Below are positions 10,741-21,800 of a stretch of 64,000 nucleotides of DNA, in pieces (position 1 is the stretch's first letter; the number at the start of each line of letters is the position of its first letter). Origin of the DNA: Dermacentor variabilis. Taxonomy: Eukaryota; Arthropoda; Arachnida; Ixodida; Ixodidae. The translations under genes were made by a program, and so were the position numbers. Location: positions 2,480,001-2,544,000 of the forward strand of contig NW_027460390.1 of assembly GCF_050947875.1 (NCBI RefSeq), read 5' to 3'. Below the pieces are notes generated by a model that was not told the DNA's origin, did not search any database, and saw nothing but the letters and a program-made list of their open reading frames with translations.

Positions 10741-11085
10741 GTTAGCCAATTAAATAAATATAAGTAAATACAGGTAACCAATTAAAAAAAAATATTTCTA
10801 AAGGTATGAATAGCCTATGCTTAGAGAATGAACATGTTGCTATATGTTCACCACGCTTCAAATTGCTTTGAGTGATTTTTTTGCCCATGAAATAAAACCT
10901 ATAGACTTCAGTGACCCCTCCGGCAGAGTCTTTTATTAATGGCGCGTGAAATGCACGTGAATGTTGTGCGTCTCAGTATTGCTTCTTTTTCCGGTAAGCA
11001 ATACTAACGACTCATGAAAAAAACATTTCTAATAATTTACAACATTTATTAGGGGCGGAAACATCGTCAGTTGCATGCGATGCAA
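10741..11085. other. Non-coding end of unit U1
   Basis: AT-rich sequence with no coding potential, conserved at the end of U1, U3, U4 and U5. It ends in the 11070-11086 hairpin at the unit junction. Confidence 0.6.
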
Positions 11086-11242
11086 CCTGAAATGCGAGAT
11101 CGCGTTACTTGCTTTGAGAATGAACAGCAATCCCACCATGTCACAAGTGGGTGACTATTTAATTTGAGGGTATTCAGTGAAACACCGAGCATTTTTTTTT
11201 CTTTTTGAATGTCGGCGAGTGTTCAGTCCTCGTACACGTTGA

Positions 11243-11825
11243 CTACGAGATACTTGAATGTATATCTAATGACTGGAAGCGGAGTTTGCAGTGTGCACAA
11301 CACTTTTCTCCTCCAAGACACGAAAAAAAAAGCTTCCCCTCTTTCATCCGCGAGCACTGCTCCTCCAAATAGCGCATGTAGTTCATCGAAACAACCGTGT
11401 TAAAAGCGAGGAACTCCCTGAGGTTCCACACCACACGTGTCATATCGTACTCTGCGGCCTGCGACGTGCAATGTGCACGAAGCACGAACCAAGTATGGCC
11501 CTTGGTAGCCTTGTCCAGAATATCTACCACCGTGATCAACTGGCTTGCGGTCTCCGCTGCCTCAGAGACAACGTCCAACTGGGCGCGAACAAGCCTCGGC
11601 AGCGCGATGAGCATCCTAAGCAGCATGTCTCGCCCGCAAACGCCGTATACTGCGACACTTTTTTGGTCCTTGCAGTCGTGCCCCAAGTTGAGGACATACT
11701 GGCTGAGCGTTCTGGCACTGATGGTGACGTGAGGAAGCTTCTTTCTGGATTTTTGCAGGAGATGTTTGGTGTTCTTCCATGCGGAGCTGTTGAACATCAA
11801 AGTGTTCGTCGAATTCTCTCGGCGT
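11243..11825 (-). pseudogene. Displaced C-terminal part of F-box protein, U2 (best preserved)
   Basis: Here the offset frame is open from before the F-box frame break to LRFQSLDIHSSIS, about 190 residues. This shows what the ancestral C-terminus probably looked like: KNTKHLLQKSRKKLPHV, SQYVLNLGHDCKDQKSVAV, LRMLIALPRLVRAQLDVV, TWFVLRAHCTSQAAEYDM and NYMRYLEEQCSRMKEGKLFF. It is offset by one base from the U2 F-box frame. Either a frameshift is shared by all copies, or the two parts are joined by splicing that I cannot identify. Confidence 0.5.
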
Positions 11826-12614
11826 TCTGAACAGGGAGTCGAAAAGCCAGGTTCCGCACTCTCCATCCACTGAAAGGATACGGAGCTTGAGGAAAGACTG
11901 AAGTACCTGTGCCACCGTCACGTCGTTCTCGTTCCAAACGCTGCCGTTCTGGAGTAACTTCAGGTTTGGACGTGCCTTAGGCACGTACAGCAATCCCCCT
12001 GTGAATATACGAGTTACTGAGAGGCGTGCCAGATGCTGCAGTGATTCGATGCACCCCCATGTGCTTCTATGGCGTACCCGATCCGAGTTGATATCCAGTC
12101 GTTCAAGCAAAGGACAGCTGGCGTATCGCTGGCGAAGAATGCCGTCCTCGATGTAGACTTCTCGCGAAGTCGAGAATACTCTCAGGCATTTTAAGCTCTG
12201 GAGAAGGCGTACGTCATGTGGCAGCGGCGTATCATTCCCACGCAACGCCACGGCGGTAACTGACTCGCAGATTCGCAGAATGATTGGCATGCTGCGATGT
12301 GAGGGCCCTCGGCGAGGTATCACCAGCTCTTTCACCAGTTTGAAGTGCGTCGAGCAAGGAGCGATGTCTTCTACGCAGATAATTCCGGAGACATCAAGCT
12401 TGCGGATCAGGGTGGCTCTGTTTAGGCCCTCGTCCACCGGAAGCTCTCTTTCCATGTCCCGCAGGTTGATACGCACCGCTGTCCAGAGACAAGGGTCGAA
12501 GGCTAACCTCTTCCATCGCTCGTACACCTGGGCTATTGTCGCGAGCCAGAGTTGCGGGCGGTAAGCGAATATCTTGAGGACGAGTTCAACTGGGAGGTCG
12601 TCAAAGTGCAACAT
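11616..12614 (-). CDS. F-box/LRR-like protein, U2 copy (332 aa, C-terminus frameshifted)
   Basis: Same architecture as the U1 copy: F-box at residues about 3-48 (LPVELVLKIFAYRP, VYERWKRLAFDPCLW), then irregular leucine-rich segments to about residue 265, then the frame-broken Gln/Arg-rich tail. Differences from U1 are scattered substitutions (VYERW for ENERW, a P-to-L change at ELPVDEG, YVPKARPNLKLLQNGS) with no indel in the ORF. It has the same AAG-rich leader, slightly shorter. The F-box core is intact, so Skp1 binding is plausible; whether the gene is transcribed cannot be judged. Confidence 0.55.
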   Translation of the reverse strand: MLHFDDLPVELVLKIFAYRPQLWLATIAQVYERWKRLAFDPCLWTAVRINLRDMERELPVDEGLNRATLIRKLDVSGIICVEDIAPCSTHFKLVKELVIPRRGPSHRSMPIILRICESVTAVALRGNDTPLPHDVRLLQSLKCLRVFSTSREVYIEDGILRQRYASCPLLERLDINSDRVRHRSTWGCIESLQHLARLSVTRIFTGGLLYVPKARPNLKLLQNGSVWNENDVTVAQVLQSFLKLRILSVDGECGTWLFDSLFRTPREFDEHFDVQQLRMEEHQTSPAKIQKEASSRHHQCQNAQPVCPQLGARLQGPKKCRSIRRLRARHAA

Positions 12615-12861
12615 CTTCTTCTTCTTCCTTCAAAATTCTGGCACGTACCCAGGAGGAGGAGATTGGCCATGGCACTCAATGGAAACATAACGTCAACTTC
12701 TTGCTTCGTGTTAACTTATTGATCTGTACTATCTATGTTTAATTAGTAGTGAATATAAATTATTTTTCCGTTCCCGTTTCTCGAATAGTCATGCCAGTTT
12801 TGCCGAAGATGCTATATTACGAAAACAACGCGATTCAGTGTTAATAATGAGGAAAATGTGC

Positions 12862-13620
12862 TTAACATGAGAGTCTCCCAGTCGCAATGACGTACTCATG
12901 CACAACCTGACACACTTCCATTCGGGCTCGACCAGGGGTACTTGCCCCAAAAGATAACATGTTAATCAGCGAGAGAGCAAGGCCCATACGCGATAGGGGC
13001 TTCTTTAGGTAGGTCTTCCTTTCGGAATTATATTTGCGGAAAAAGAGGAGGAAATGGTACAGTGATTCTATATCCGCACATGATGCACAAAGGTTCGATG
13101 CTGCGAAGCCACACCTACTCATGAACCGATTTTGTTTAGGTATTCGACATCGTAATAGTGTAATGGAAACTTCGCATTGCCGAGAGGGACAAGACCGCAC
13201 ATTCCAGGGGAACGCTAAATGTTCGTAATCCGGTGCAGCAACGAGGGGGCTCATTTTTTTCTACCTAGGACTTGTTGTCGCCACGGGAACCTTGTTACCG
13301 TTAGCAGAGTAAGATTTGGTATAAAGAAACTCACTGCCTACAAGCGCTGTCTTTGCCAAGCTGTCTGTAATCTCAATGAGTGCTAGTCCACGCTGTCCAG
13401 TTATCCACAAAACGGGATTGTGTAGCGATCGGTGCAATGGTGAATTAGTTGTGCCTTGCATCGACTTAAGAACTGACAAGCAGTCTCCGAGCAATATTGT
13501 GCGACACACTTTTCGGAGTTTTGTATACGACCAAGCATATGGCCATGAATTTGGCCACATAAAATTGGAGTGTAATCGGGAAGACGGATAGCAAAGCTTC
13601 ATGACAGTGTTGGAGAGCAA
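12862..13620 (-). pseudogene. Retroelement RNase H and zinc-knuckle remnant, U2
   Basis: Counterpart of 6519-7277 with the same two-frame structure: SPLHRSLHNPVLW and GQRGLALIEITDSLAK in 13261-13620, and the knuckle with CASCADIESLYHFLL in 12862-13254. It shares the U1 reading-frame state, whereas U3-U5 have an extra frame break after HRSLHNPVF. Confidence 0.6.
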
Positions 13621-14078
13621 ATGCCTATCGCTGATTTCTCACCTTTTTATTAGGCGTCCGTGGAGACTGCATTATCTAAGGGAAAATCTTCCAAATACTA
13701 ATTCCAAAGTTCGACTAGCGTTTGCTTGTCTTTGAAATTAGCATTCCTTGGAAAGCGCAACATGGCCTCGCTAATTTAGCGTTCCTCTTCTACTTTTTCT
13801 TTGACCCCTAGCGCTTTCGTTTTATCAAATATTTTTACGAGAGCGATAGCTTGGTGTTCTTATTCCTGTATCCGGAAATAAACTATGAATTGTCACTGGT
13901 GTGCCAGAGAATGTCTACTTTCACTACTTCCGGAGTTTTCCGGGGGAGGGGGCTCAGCTCACTCCGGGCGATGCGGAAGCCTCCCCCCTCCTCCCCCCCG
14001 CGCACGCACACACACACACACACACACCTAAAGTGCCATAGCGAGAGCTGTCTCACCCACATCATTTCAGGCTTCTTT
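13621..14078. other. Non-coding end of truncated unit U2 with (CA)n
   Basis: Matches the sequence after the RNase H remnant in U1, including the C-rich run and a (CA)n tract near 14004-14028. No gene. The unit breaks off at 14078. Confidence 0.65.
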
Positions 14079-15171
14079 TGCCTTTGTATGATGAACAAGT
14101 CTGGCAACGAGTGATTTTCGTGTAGAATGTTGTTAATAAAAATCGCAACTTTAATTTCGGATGCCAGGAGAAATGATAGTATGCCGAGATGGCTGACTAG
14201 CATGCCGTTATCATGAGGGTTTGTGTAGGTTATAGACGCAACGCCCCGTTTTGTAACCGAATAAGCAGACCTACATAGGTTCACCGCAGTATACGATGTG
14301 GCACTGAAAGAGAGAAAAGTAGATGATCTTAAGTATGTAAAGAATAAATTCCGCTCTACCTTTAATTAGTACATAGCAAGCAGGAGCTAATTTCGAGCAT
14401 ATACTGGATATATGTGGTCTCCACTTAAGGTTGCACTCTAATAACACTCCTAAGTATTTTACGGTGTCTAACTTTTCTATAGCACCAGCTTCAAGATAAA
14501 TTTGCGTGCCTGTTGTGTCACGTTTAGAATATCGGGAGTGGAATACCAAGTATTTAGTTTTATCTCCATTTAGTGTTAATTTATTCTACGTACGTAAACC
14601 AAGTTGACATGTTTGATAACACGGAATTTATACTGCTCTGCAATTGATTAAGAGATTTACCTGAAAATATTAGTGTGGTATTGTCATCGTAAATAACCGC
14701 TTTTGATGATATTAGTGCTGATGGAAGGTCATTAACATGTGACGAGAACAGTATGGAGCCCAAAATTGATCCCTGTGGAACACCTGTAACAATAGCGTTA
14801 TATTGAGGGGAAAAGGGGCCACGACTTGCATATTGCTTACCTCCGCTTAAAGGGAAGCTGAAATACTTTTCGAAAAAAATGAGTTCTCTGCGGCATTCTA
14901 CAGTTTTGAGTCCCCTGAACACGAATATCTGGTTCAAAAAGGGCGGAAACAAACGCAAGCGGCTGTTTTTTTTTCAAGAAAACGCGCACCAGCGCCTCAG
15001 CGCATCGCGCGAACGCCGCTGTTGCCCGTGATTGGTCGGGGCCGCTGTGACGTCGTTGGCGGTAGTCGCCGGTCGGCGCCGCCGCATGTCTCCGTTTCAA
15101 AGCGTAGCACCATTCCTTTCTCTCTGGTAGCACGCGGTTCTGCTGTTCTGGCTTCATAACTGAGTTCTAAG

Positions 15172-15335
15172 ATGGAACGTTCTCGCTGTCTCCGACAGCT
15201 TGTATTTTCCCCGTACATGTTTGAACCCACGGCCGATACGGAAAACGATGGCGGCAACGGCGGCAACGACGATGTTGAGTGTGCCAACAGCGAGAGCGAT
15301 GTGTGCACCTTCTCGCGCGCTGGAAATCTTAGCTG
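15172..15335 (+). CDS. First exon, possible P2X7 C-terminal-like domain protein of the transposon
   Basis: From ATG at 15172 the plus strand encodes 54 codons, including SPYMFEPTADTENDGG and a low-complexity acidic stretch, then SRAGNLSW. A good donor (AGCTG/GTACGT, boundary 15335/15336) follows and splits the last codon. The Y.FEP...E and R.GN..W pattern resembles the start of the P2X7 receptor C-terminal-like domain, which in ticks and fish occurs in transposon-associated proteins. The following WC.CG.C motif would have to lie in a later exon, which I cannot find in the element. Family assignment is tentative. Confidence 0.35.
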
Positions 15336-15399
15336 GTACGTATGTTTTTTTTTTTTCATGTACCTGCACGTTGCAATGACGGGAAAAAAAATGCGCTAA

Positions 15400-16435
15400 A
15401 GTATCACTGGGAACATGCTGCTGGAAGAATGCCGAAGCACTAACTTCTCATTAGATTCTAAACACGGGTGCAATTCTGCGATGTCAACTTAAGCACCTTG
15501 CCGCTGCTTGTCTAAAGTCCCGTGGTTTTTTCAGCGTTGATACACGATCGCGAATATAAGTGCCGCGTTTCAAAGCGCGCACATGCAGTGCTGTGAGGTA
15601 CAGTCATGGAAGTTGCTTATCATACACATCCAGAGATGACCAGAGGTATTATATGTGCAATATTCATACTATGGTTCGACGACTTTGCGAGTGTGGCTCG
15701 ATCAAGAATCGGTATGCGTGCTCCATGCTTGTGTTCACATAAAGATATTAGGCAGTTTTAGCACCGCCGTGTGGTAAACACGATAACTGAACCGTACGTC
15801 GAATGTCACTAGGCAAGCCTACACTCCATTTGATACCTCAGGTGCAACGCTGTGGGAGCTACGCTCGAAGTCCGGTCACCAAAATTTATTACTGCGCGCG
15901 TTTCCGTCTATGCTTCGCAGCGTGCCGGCGGCGTTTGCTCGCGCGAGCATGCACGTGAAGCTGCCGCGACGGGCTGCAATTAAAAAATACCGAAAAGAAT
16001 TTTTTTTTAAAAGAACGTGTTAGCAGCCGTATAAGTATAAATCTACGGAACGAAGTTTTTACACGCCGAGTTCAACTACTCTAACGCGAGCATGAAAATA
16101 TTACCGTAACGCCTCATGTCGTGCGATTTGAACACGAATGCTGAACAGCTAAATCTGCGGGCACCGCGAGGTAGGACGAATAACAAATATCCCTGAATGC
16201 GCAAGCGTACCGCCGGCCAGTTATTTCACCGTATCAGAACAGCGCCGAACAAACAGCTGTAGTACAGTGTTCCGTGACAAAGCGGAGAGGCAAAACAGGA
16301 TGAAAACGGCAAGCACTTTGCACGTAGGTGCATATTCCCGGCTGTGCCTCCACCTCGCTACGTCGTAGACCGTTTGTTCGACACTAAGGTGATCATCAGG
16401 TAAAAAATTGCCCGTGTGCACATTAAAACCCTTAC
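15400..16435. other. Interior of the Kolobok-like element
   Basis: About 1 kb between the two convergent exons. No transposase-like frame and no obvious downstream exon for either one. It is probably the remaining intron sequence around an internal deletion. Confidence 0.45.
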
Positions 16436-16765
16436 CTCACGCTTTATCCTCTTGGCGAAGGCCGCTTTTGGAGGTGGCGAGGTGTTTCTCTTGTAGGAGA
16501 ATATAGACGGAACAACGCCGGGCTTCAGTCGCGCCGATTTAACTGGAATACCGATTGCCCGCATCGTTGTCAAGCTCCGATGATAGTCACTGTCGCGGAA
16601 ATGGTCCGAGCACAGCACAGTTGATTTCGTCGGCACGAACTTATCTCTCCTCACCGCACGTACCCACTGCGCTGCAAGCTTCTTTTCCTTCGGGAATTTG
16701 TGAAACACCGCATCGTCTCGCCCGCCTGTGTTCGCGCAGCCGAATGCTGCACAGAACGAGGGCAT
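16436..16765 (-). CDS. THAP-domain zinc-finger exon (110 codons)
   Basis: From the ATG at 16765 the protein begins [10 protein letters not shown] and includes [32 protein letters not shown] and PGVVPSIF. This is a C2CH THAP zinc finger: two Cys at the start (C5, C10), the invariant W, the C.DHF pair, and the A/V-V-P-S-I-F box. THAP domains bind DNA, here presumably the transposon termini. The exon is exactly 330 bases and ends in a canonical donor (GTGAG/GTAAGG at 16436/16435) in phase 0. An upstream extension of the frame to 16909 is proline-rich and probably 5' UTR. No downstream catalytic exon is visible. Confidence 0.75.
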
Positions 16766-17931
16766 GTTGGGCGCCCTTGGCTGTAGGCACTCACGCAGCA
16801 CAGAAGGAAGGAACAGTTTACGAAAATCACAAAGCGGCGGCGGCGGCGGCAGCAGATCCCTCGTAGCATCGTTCAGTAAAGCGCAGGACGGAAAGAGGCA
16901 TGCCAGCACATGTCAGCACGCCGGTCCGCAGCTCGGTTGGCTCGGTCTCCGCCCATGACGTCGCTCTCGCCGGTTTTCTCCTCTGGCAACAACCTCACCC
17001 GGCGCTCCGGGAAGCGATGGGGGCGTGTCCGCGTGGGTGATTTAGAAAGCGATTTCCGCCCCTTATATTAACAAAACGAAAAAAAAATTTCGGAACCGTA
17101 AATTATTAGGTCTGTTCTTCCCAATCCCAGCAATTCATGGAAATTGAAAACCGTTTCATCTTCCCTTTAAGTAGCTACAAAAGAGGTTCATTGTAGTTTC
17201 GTTGAAACCGTAGACCTGTATTTTTTTTAGAAGTACGGAGTTAATCACTGTGTCCAAGGCTTTATTTAAATCTAAAATTGTTCCTACCGCAAATTCATTT
17301 TTGCGCAGTGTTGTGTTTATACACTGAGCTAGTTCTAGCACTGCTGATGATGTTGATCGATTGGCTCGGAATCCATGTTATGAATCTGTTAGAAGCTTGT
17401 TTGCGTTTAGGTAGTGTTTTAATTGAGCCGCAATGACCTTCTCAAATACAGTATTTATATTGCTGACCACAGAGATAGGTCGATAGCTTCCAGGGTCATT
17501 GATGTCACCACCTTTACGCAGAGGAGAAACTCCTCCGATCTTTAAAATGTCAGGGTATGTGCCTGAGCTCATGGAGTTATTATTTTTGTAAGCACTGGCG
17601 CAAGAACATAAATGTCTTCTTTCAAAGCTTTCACGGTAATGTCATCGTAACAAGCAGCTTTGTAGCAAGGCATGCCATAATATAGTCGAGGTTACAGTAC
17701 GCTTCCCACTTGCTCCAAGCAAAACGTACTAGGGATGACCGGGATATTGAAATTGTTCTTACTGGCTAGAATACAATCAGCTAACTCTGGGCCAATGCTG
17801 GTAAAGCATACCTTAAAGGTTTCGGAATATTTGGCATCAACCTGTTCAGGGGTGATCTGCTTTATAACCGGCCCATCAATAACACCTCTTACAACCTCCC
17901 ACATTGTTTTTTTTTAGTATTGCATTATGCT

Positions 17932-18326
17932 TGTTGCATTAACAAAGTGTTGTGTTCTTTTTTTCCGCCTCCGGATTACGCCCACGACGTGGTCACGTGA
18001 CATGGCCCTGGCCCGTACCGTGTCTTGCGCCAAGTGCCCGATGTCACATGTGAAATCACGCCTCTCGATTCCACCACGTCTCGACCCTCCGCGGATGTCG
18101 TCCACGTCACCCGCCTCAAACGATGAAACTCGGGCGATCGAGCGAGCACCGGGACGGCGCATTCACCGCCGGAGTCCACGTGACCAAGCACAGCCAGAGA
18201 TGAAGCTTAGGACAGAAGTCGACGACGCTCGATGATGTCGCGCGGACTGGCTTCCACATTGTGTGCCAGTGAATACTTTGTAAATACCCCGTAAATATAT
18301 ATTAAACCTCTCTTCTCCCCGCAACA
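17932..18326 (+). mobile_element. Candidate solo LTR
   Basis: The stretch begins TGTTGCATTAAC and ends CCCCGCAACA, giving TG...CA ends. It is CpG-rich and has an AT-rich TATATATTAAA signal near 18295-18306 shortly before the end, as in Gypsy-type LTRs. The CR1/Jockey-like coding sequence stops at its left edge. No target duplication is evident, so the call is weak. Confidence 0.35.
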
Positions 18327-18811
18327 ATACACGTTATCCCAGTCCTCCGCATACAATGTTCTTAAGGCATGTACGCCTCATGCAATAGTGCATGCGGCAC
18401 AGTTGTAACATCCTATTGTTTATGGAACTCGTGCGTGCTGCTTTACGCTGCTTAAAATTTCGCTATGAAGTCCTCATGTGTCTGCTATCTTTCTCTGCGC
18501 TGTTATTGCTTATAGGATTCTGGCAATAGTAGAATTGTCGAACTGGCATCCGTAAGGAGGTAAGAAAACGACGTGAAAGCATTCGGTGTTTGTTAGGTGC
18601 TGTCCAACATTAGAACACTGCAAAACATATCTGGGTACGCCGCAGTTGCCCTTGTCCATCGACATCGCGGTTTTCAGCTGTCGCTACAGCGTAGAAGGCC
18701 GTGATCCTAGAGACACTGCAACTGGCGTACTGCGAAGTTTCCTCTTGATTTCAGCCAAGCTGTAGACTCTACGCAGAAGTTAACATGCGTAGGAAACCCG
18801 CGTTCAGTTTC
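18327..18811. other. Unassigned interval
   Basis: No gene, repeat or inverted termini recognised between the LTR candidate and the 3' tail of the RTE element. Confidence 0.5.
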
Positions 18812-21800
18812 ATCATCATCATCATCAGCCTAGTTACGCCCACTGCAGGGCAAAGGCCTCTCCCATACTTCTCCAACTACCCCGGTCATGGACTAATAGT
18901 GGCCATGTTGTCCCTGCAAACATCTTAATTTCATCCGCCCACCTAACTTTCTGCCGCCCCCTGCTACGCTTCCCTTCCCTTGGAATCCAGTCCGTAACCC
19001 TTAATGACCATCGGTTATCTTCCCTCCTCATTACATGTCCTGCCCATGCCCATTTCTTTTTCTTGATTTCAACTAAGATGTCGTTTACCCGCGTTTGTTG
19101 CCTCACCCAATCTGCTCTTTTCTTATCCCTTAACGTTACACCCATCATTCTTCTTTCCATAGCTCGTTGCGTCGTCCTCAATTTCAGCAGAACCCTTTTC
19201 GTAAGCCTCCAGGTTTCTGCCCCATATGTGAGTACTGGTAACACACAGCTGTTATACACTTTCCTTTTGAGGGATAGTGGGAACCTGCTGATCATGATTT
19301 GAGAATGCCTGACAAACGCACCCCAGCCCATTCTTATTCTTCTGGTTATTTCAGTCTCATGATCCGGATCCGTGGTCACTACCTGCCCTAAGTAGATGTA
19401 TTCCCTTACCACTTCCAGTGCTTCGCTACCTATCGTAAACTGCTGTTCTCTTCCGAGACTGTTAAACAATACTTTAGTTTTCTGCAAATTAATTTTCAGA
19501 CCCACCCTTCTGCTTTGCCTCTCCAGGTCAGTGAGCATGCATTGCAATTGGTCTCCTGAGTTACTAAGCAAGGCAATATCATCAGCGAATCGCAAGTTGC
19601 TAAGGTATTCTCCATCAACTTTTATCCCCAATTCTTCCCACTCCAGGCCTCTGAATACCTCCTGAAAACATGCTGTGAATAGCATTGGAGATATCGTATC
19701 TCCCTGTCTGACGCCTTTCTTTATAGGGATTTTGTTACTTTCTTTGTGGAGGACTACGGTGGCTGTGGAGCCGCTATAGATATCTTCCAGTATTTTTACA
19801 TATGGCTCATCTACACCCTGATTCCGTAATGCCTCCATGACTGCTGAGGTTTCGACTGAATCAAACGCTTTCTCGTAATCAATGAAACCTATATATAAGG
19901 GTTGGTTATATTCTGCACATTTCTCTATCACTTGATTGACAGTGTGAATATGGTCTATTGTTGAGTAGCCTTTACGGAATCCTGCCTGGTCCTTTGGTTG
20001 ACAGAAGTCTAAGGTGTTCCTGATTCTATTTGCGATTACCTTAGTAAATACTTTGTAGGCAACGGACAGTAAGCTGATCGGTCTATAATTTTTCAAGTCT
20101 TTGGCGTCCCCTTTCTTATGGATTAGGATTATGTTAGCGTTCTTCCAAGATTCCGGTACTCTCGAGGTTATGAGGCATTGCGTATACAGGGTGGCCAGTT
20201 TCTCTAGAGCAATCTGACCACCATCCTTCAACAAATCTGCTGTTACCTGATCCTCCCCAGCTGCCTTCCCCCTTTGCATAGCTCCTAAGGCTTTCTTTAC
20301 TTCTTCTGGCGTTACCTGTGGGATTTCGAATTCCTCTAGGCTATTCTCTCTTCCACTATCGTCGTGGGTACCACTGGTACTGTATAAATCTCTATAGAAC
20401 TCCTCAGCCACTTGAACTATCTCATCCATATTGGTAACGATATTGCCGGCTTTGTCTCTTAACGCACACGTCTGATTCTTGCCTATTCCTAGTTTCTTCT
20501 TCACTGTTTTTAGGCTTCCTCCGTTCCTGAGAGCCTGTTCAATTCTATCCATATTATAGTTTCTGATGTCCGCTGTCTTACGCTTGTTGATTAACTTAGA
20601 AAGTTCTGCCAGTTCTATTCTAGCTGTAGAGTTAGAGGCTTTCATACATTGGCGTTTCTTGATCAGATCTTTCGTCTCCTGCGATAGCTTACTGGTTTCC
20701 TGTATAACGGCGTTACCACCGACTTCTATTGCGCACTCCTTAATGATGCCCATGAGATTGTCGTGCATTGCTGCAACACTAAGGTCCTCTTCCTGAGTTA
20801 AAGCCGAGTACCTGTTCTGTAGCTTCATCCGGAATTCCTCTAGTTTCCCTCTTACCGCTAACTCATTGATTGGCTTCTTGTGTACCAGTTTCTTCCGTTC
20901 CCTCCTCAAGTCTAGGCTAATTCGAGTTCTTACCATTCTATGGTCACTGCAGCGTACCTTGCCGAGCACGTCTACATCTTGTGTGATACCAGGGTTCGCG
21001 CAGAGTATGAAGTCGATTTCATTTCTAGTCTCACCATTCGGGCTCCTCCACGTCCACTTTCGACTAACCCGCTTGCGGAAAAAGGTGTTCATTAGCCGCA
21101 TATTATTCTGTTCTGCAAACTCTACTAATAATTCTCCTCTTCTATTCCTAGAGCCTATGCCATATTCCCCCACTGACTTGTCTCCAGCCTGCTTCTTGCC
21201 TACCCTGGCATTGAAGTCGCGCATCAGTATAGTGTATTTTGTTTTGACTTTACCCATCGCCGATTCCACGTCTTCATAAAAGCTTTCGACTTCCTGGTCA
21301 TTATGACTGCATGTAGGGGCATAGACTTGTACCACCTTCAATTTGTACCTCTTATTAAGCTTCACAACAAGACCTGCCACCCTCTCGTTAATGCTATAGA
21401 ATTCCTGTATGTTACCAGCTATTTCCTTATTAATCAGGAATCCGACTCCTAGTTCTCGTCTCTCTGCTAAGCCCCGGTAACACAGTACATGCCCGCTTTT
21501 TAGCACTGTATATGCTTCTTTTGTCCTCCTAACCTCACTGAGCCCTATTATATCCCATTTACTACCCTCTAATTCCTCCAATAACACTGCTAGAGTCGCC
21601 TCGCTAGATAGCGTTCTAACGTTAAACGTTGCCAGGTTCAGATTCCAATGGCGGCCTGTCCGGAGCCAGGTATTCTTAGCACCCTCTGCAGCGTCACAGA
21701 TCTGACCGCCGCCGTGGTCAGTTGCTTCGCGGCTGCTGGGGACTGAGGGCCGGGGTTTGATTGTTGTATTCATATAGGAGGTTGTGGCCCAGTGCTGCAC

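Larger units (their letters stand above)
4731..11085 (-). repeat. Unit U1: F-box plus retroelement repeat unit (~6.35 kb)
   Basis: First copy of a unit whose left edge is the word CCTGAAATGCGAG. On the minus strand, reading from its right part to its left, it holds a 5'-truncated RTE copy, an RNase H-type remnant, and the F-box ORF with its displaced C-terminal frame. It is followed directly by U2 at 11086. At the U1/U2 junction lies a 7-bp hairpin with a 3-base loop (11070-11086, GTTGCAT and ATGCAAC arms). Confidence 0.9.
1057..14078 (+). repeat. Segmental duplication, block A (paired with 34641-56408)
   Basis: From the first shared word at 1057 (partner 34641) this block matches the second block in the same order and orientation: CGTC-rich array, unique core, inverted CGTC-rich array, then F-box/RTE units. 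The main structural difference in the left part is about 590-610 bases present only here (about 2236-2847). Block A ends at 14078, inside unit U2, where the match stops abruptly and a CR1/Jockey-like fragment begins. Block B instead continues with further full units. Confidence 0.85.
11086..14078 (-). repeat. Unit U2: truncated F-box repeat unit
   Basis: Second copy in block A, in direct tandem with U1. It contains the F-box ORF, its C-terminal frame and the RNase H remnant, but stops at 14078 in the middle of the shared word run CTTCTTTTGCCTTT. The RTE copy seen in other units is therefore missing. Small indels shared only with U1 (for example CACAAAACGGG against CACAAAAACCGG in U3-U5) show U1 and U2 are closest relatives. 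Confidence 0.85.
14851..17166. mobile_element. Kolobok-like DNA transposon (TTAA TSD, THAP exon), internally deleted
   Basis: The element is flanked by TTAA at 14847-14850 and 17167-17170. It has 13-bp terminal inverted repeats AGGGAAG(C/A)TGAAA with one mismatch. Excision at TTAA restores the host retroelement frame, which fixes the edges precisely. It carries a THAP-domain exon on the minus strand. TTAA duplications combined with a THAP protein are the hallmark of the Kolobok superfamily; piggyBac also uses TTAA but lacks THAP and usually begins CCC. No DDE transposase is seen in its 2316 bp, so it is non-autonomous or internally deleted. Confidence 0.7.
14079..17931 (-). mobile_element. 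CR1/Jockey-like non-LTR fragment, split by a DNA transposon
   Basis: Minus-strand RT pieces lie on both sides of a 2.3 kb insertion. Right side (17171-17931): YSETFKVCFTSIGPELAD, then SPLRKGGDINDPGSYRPISV (RT motif 1), then GTILDLNKALDTV (motif A, degraded). Left side (14079-14846): VTGVPQGSILGSILF (motif B), YDDNTTLIFSG (motif C, altered from the usual ADDT) and VKYLGVLLECNLKWRPHI. Removing the insertion and one TTAA restores a continuous S-Y-L-S-G-G-K-Q-Y reading across the joint. Stops elsewhere show it is inactive. No 3' tail is visible at 14079. Confidence 0.75.

Noticed and set aside
16766..16909. N-terminal extension of the THAP ORF
   Set aside because: Proline-rich low-complexity sequence upstream of a standard THAP start (MPSFC); more likely 5' UTR.
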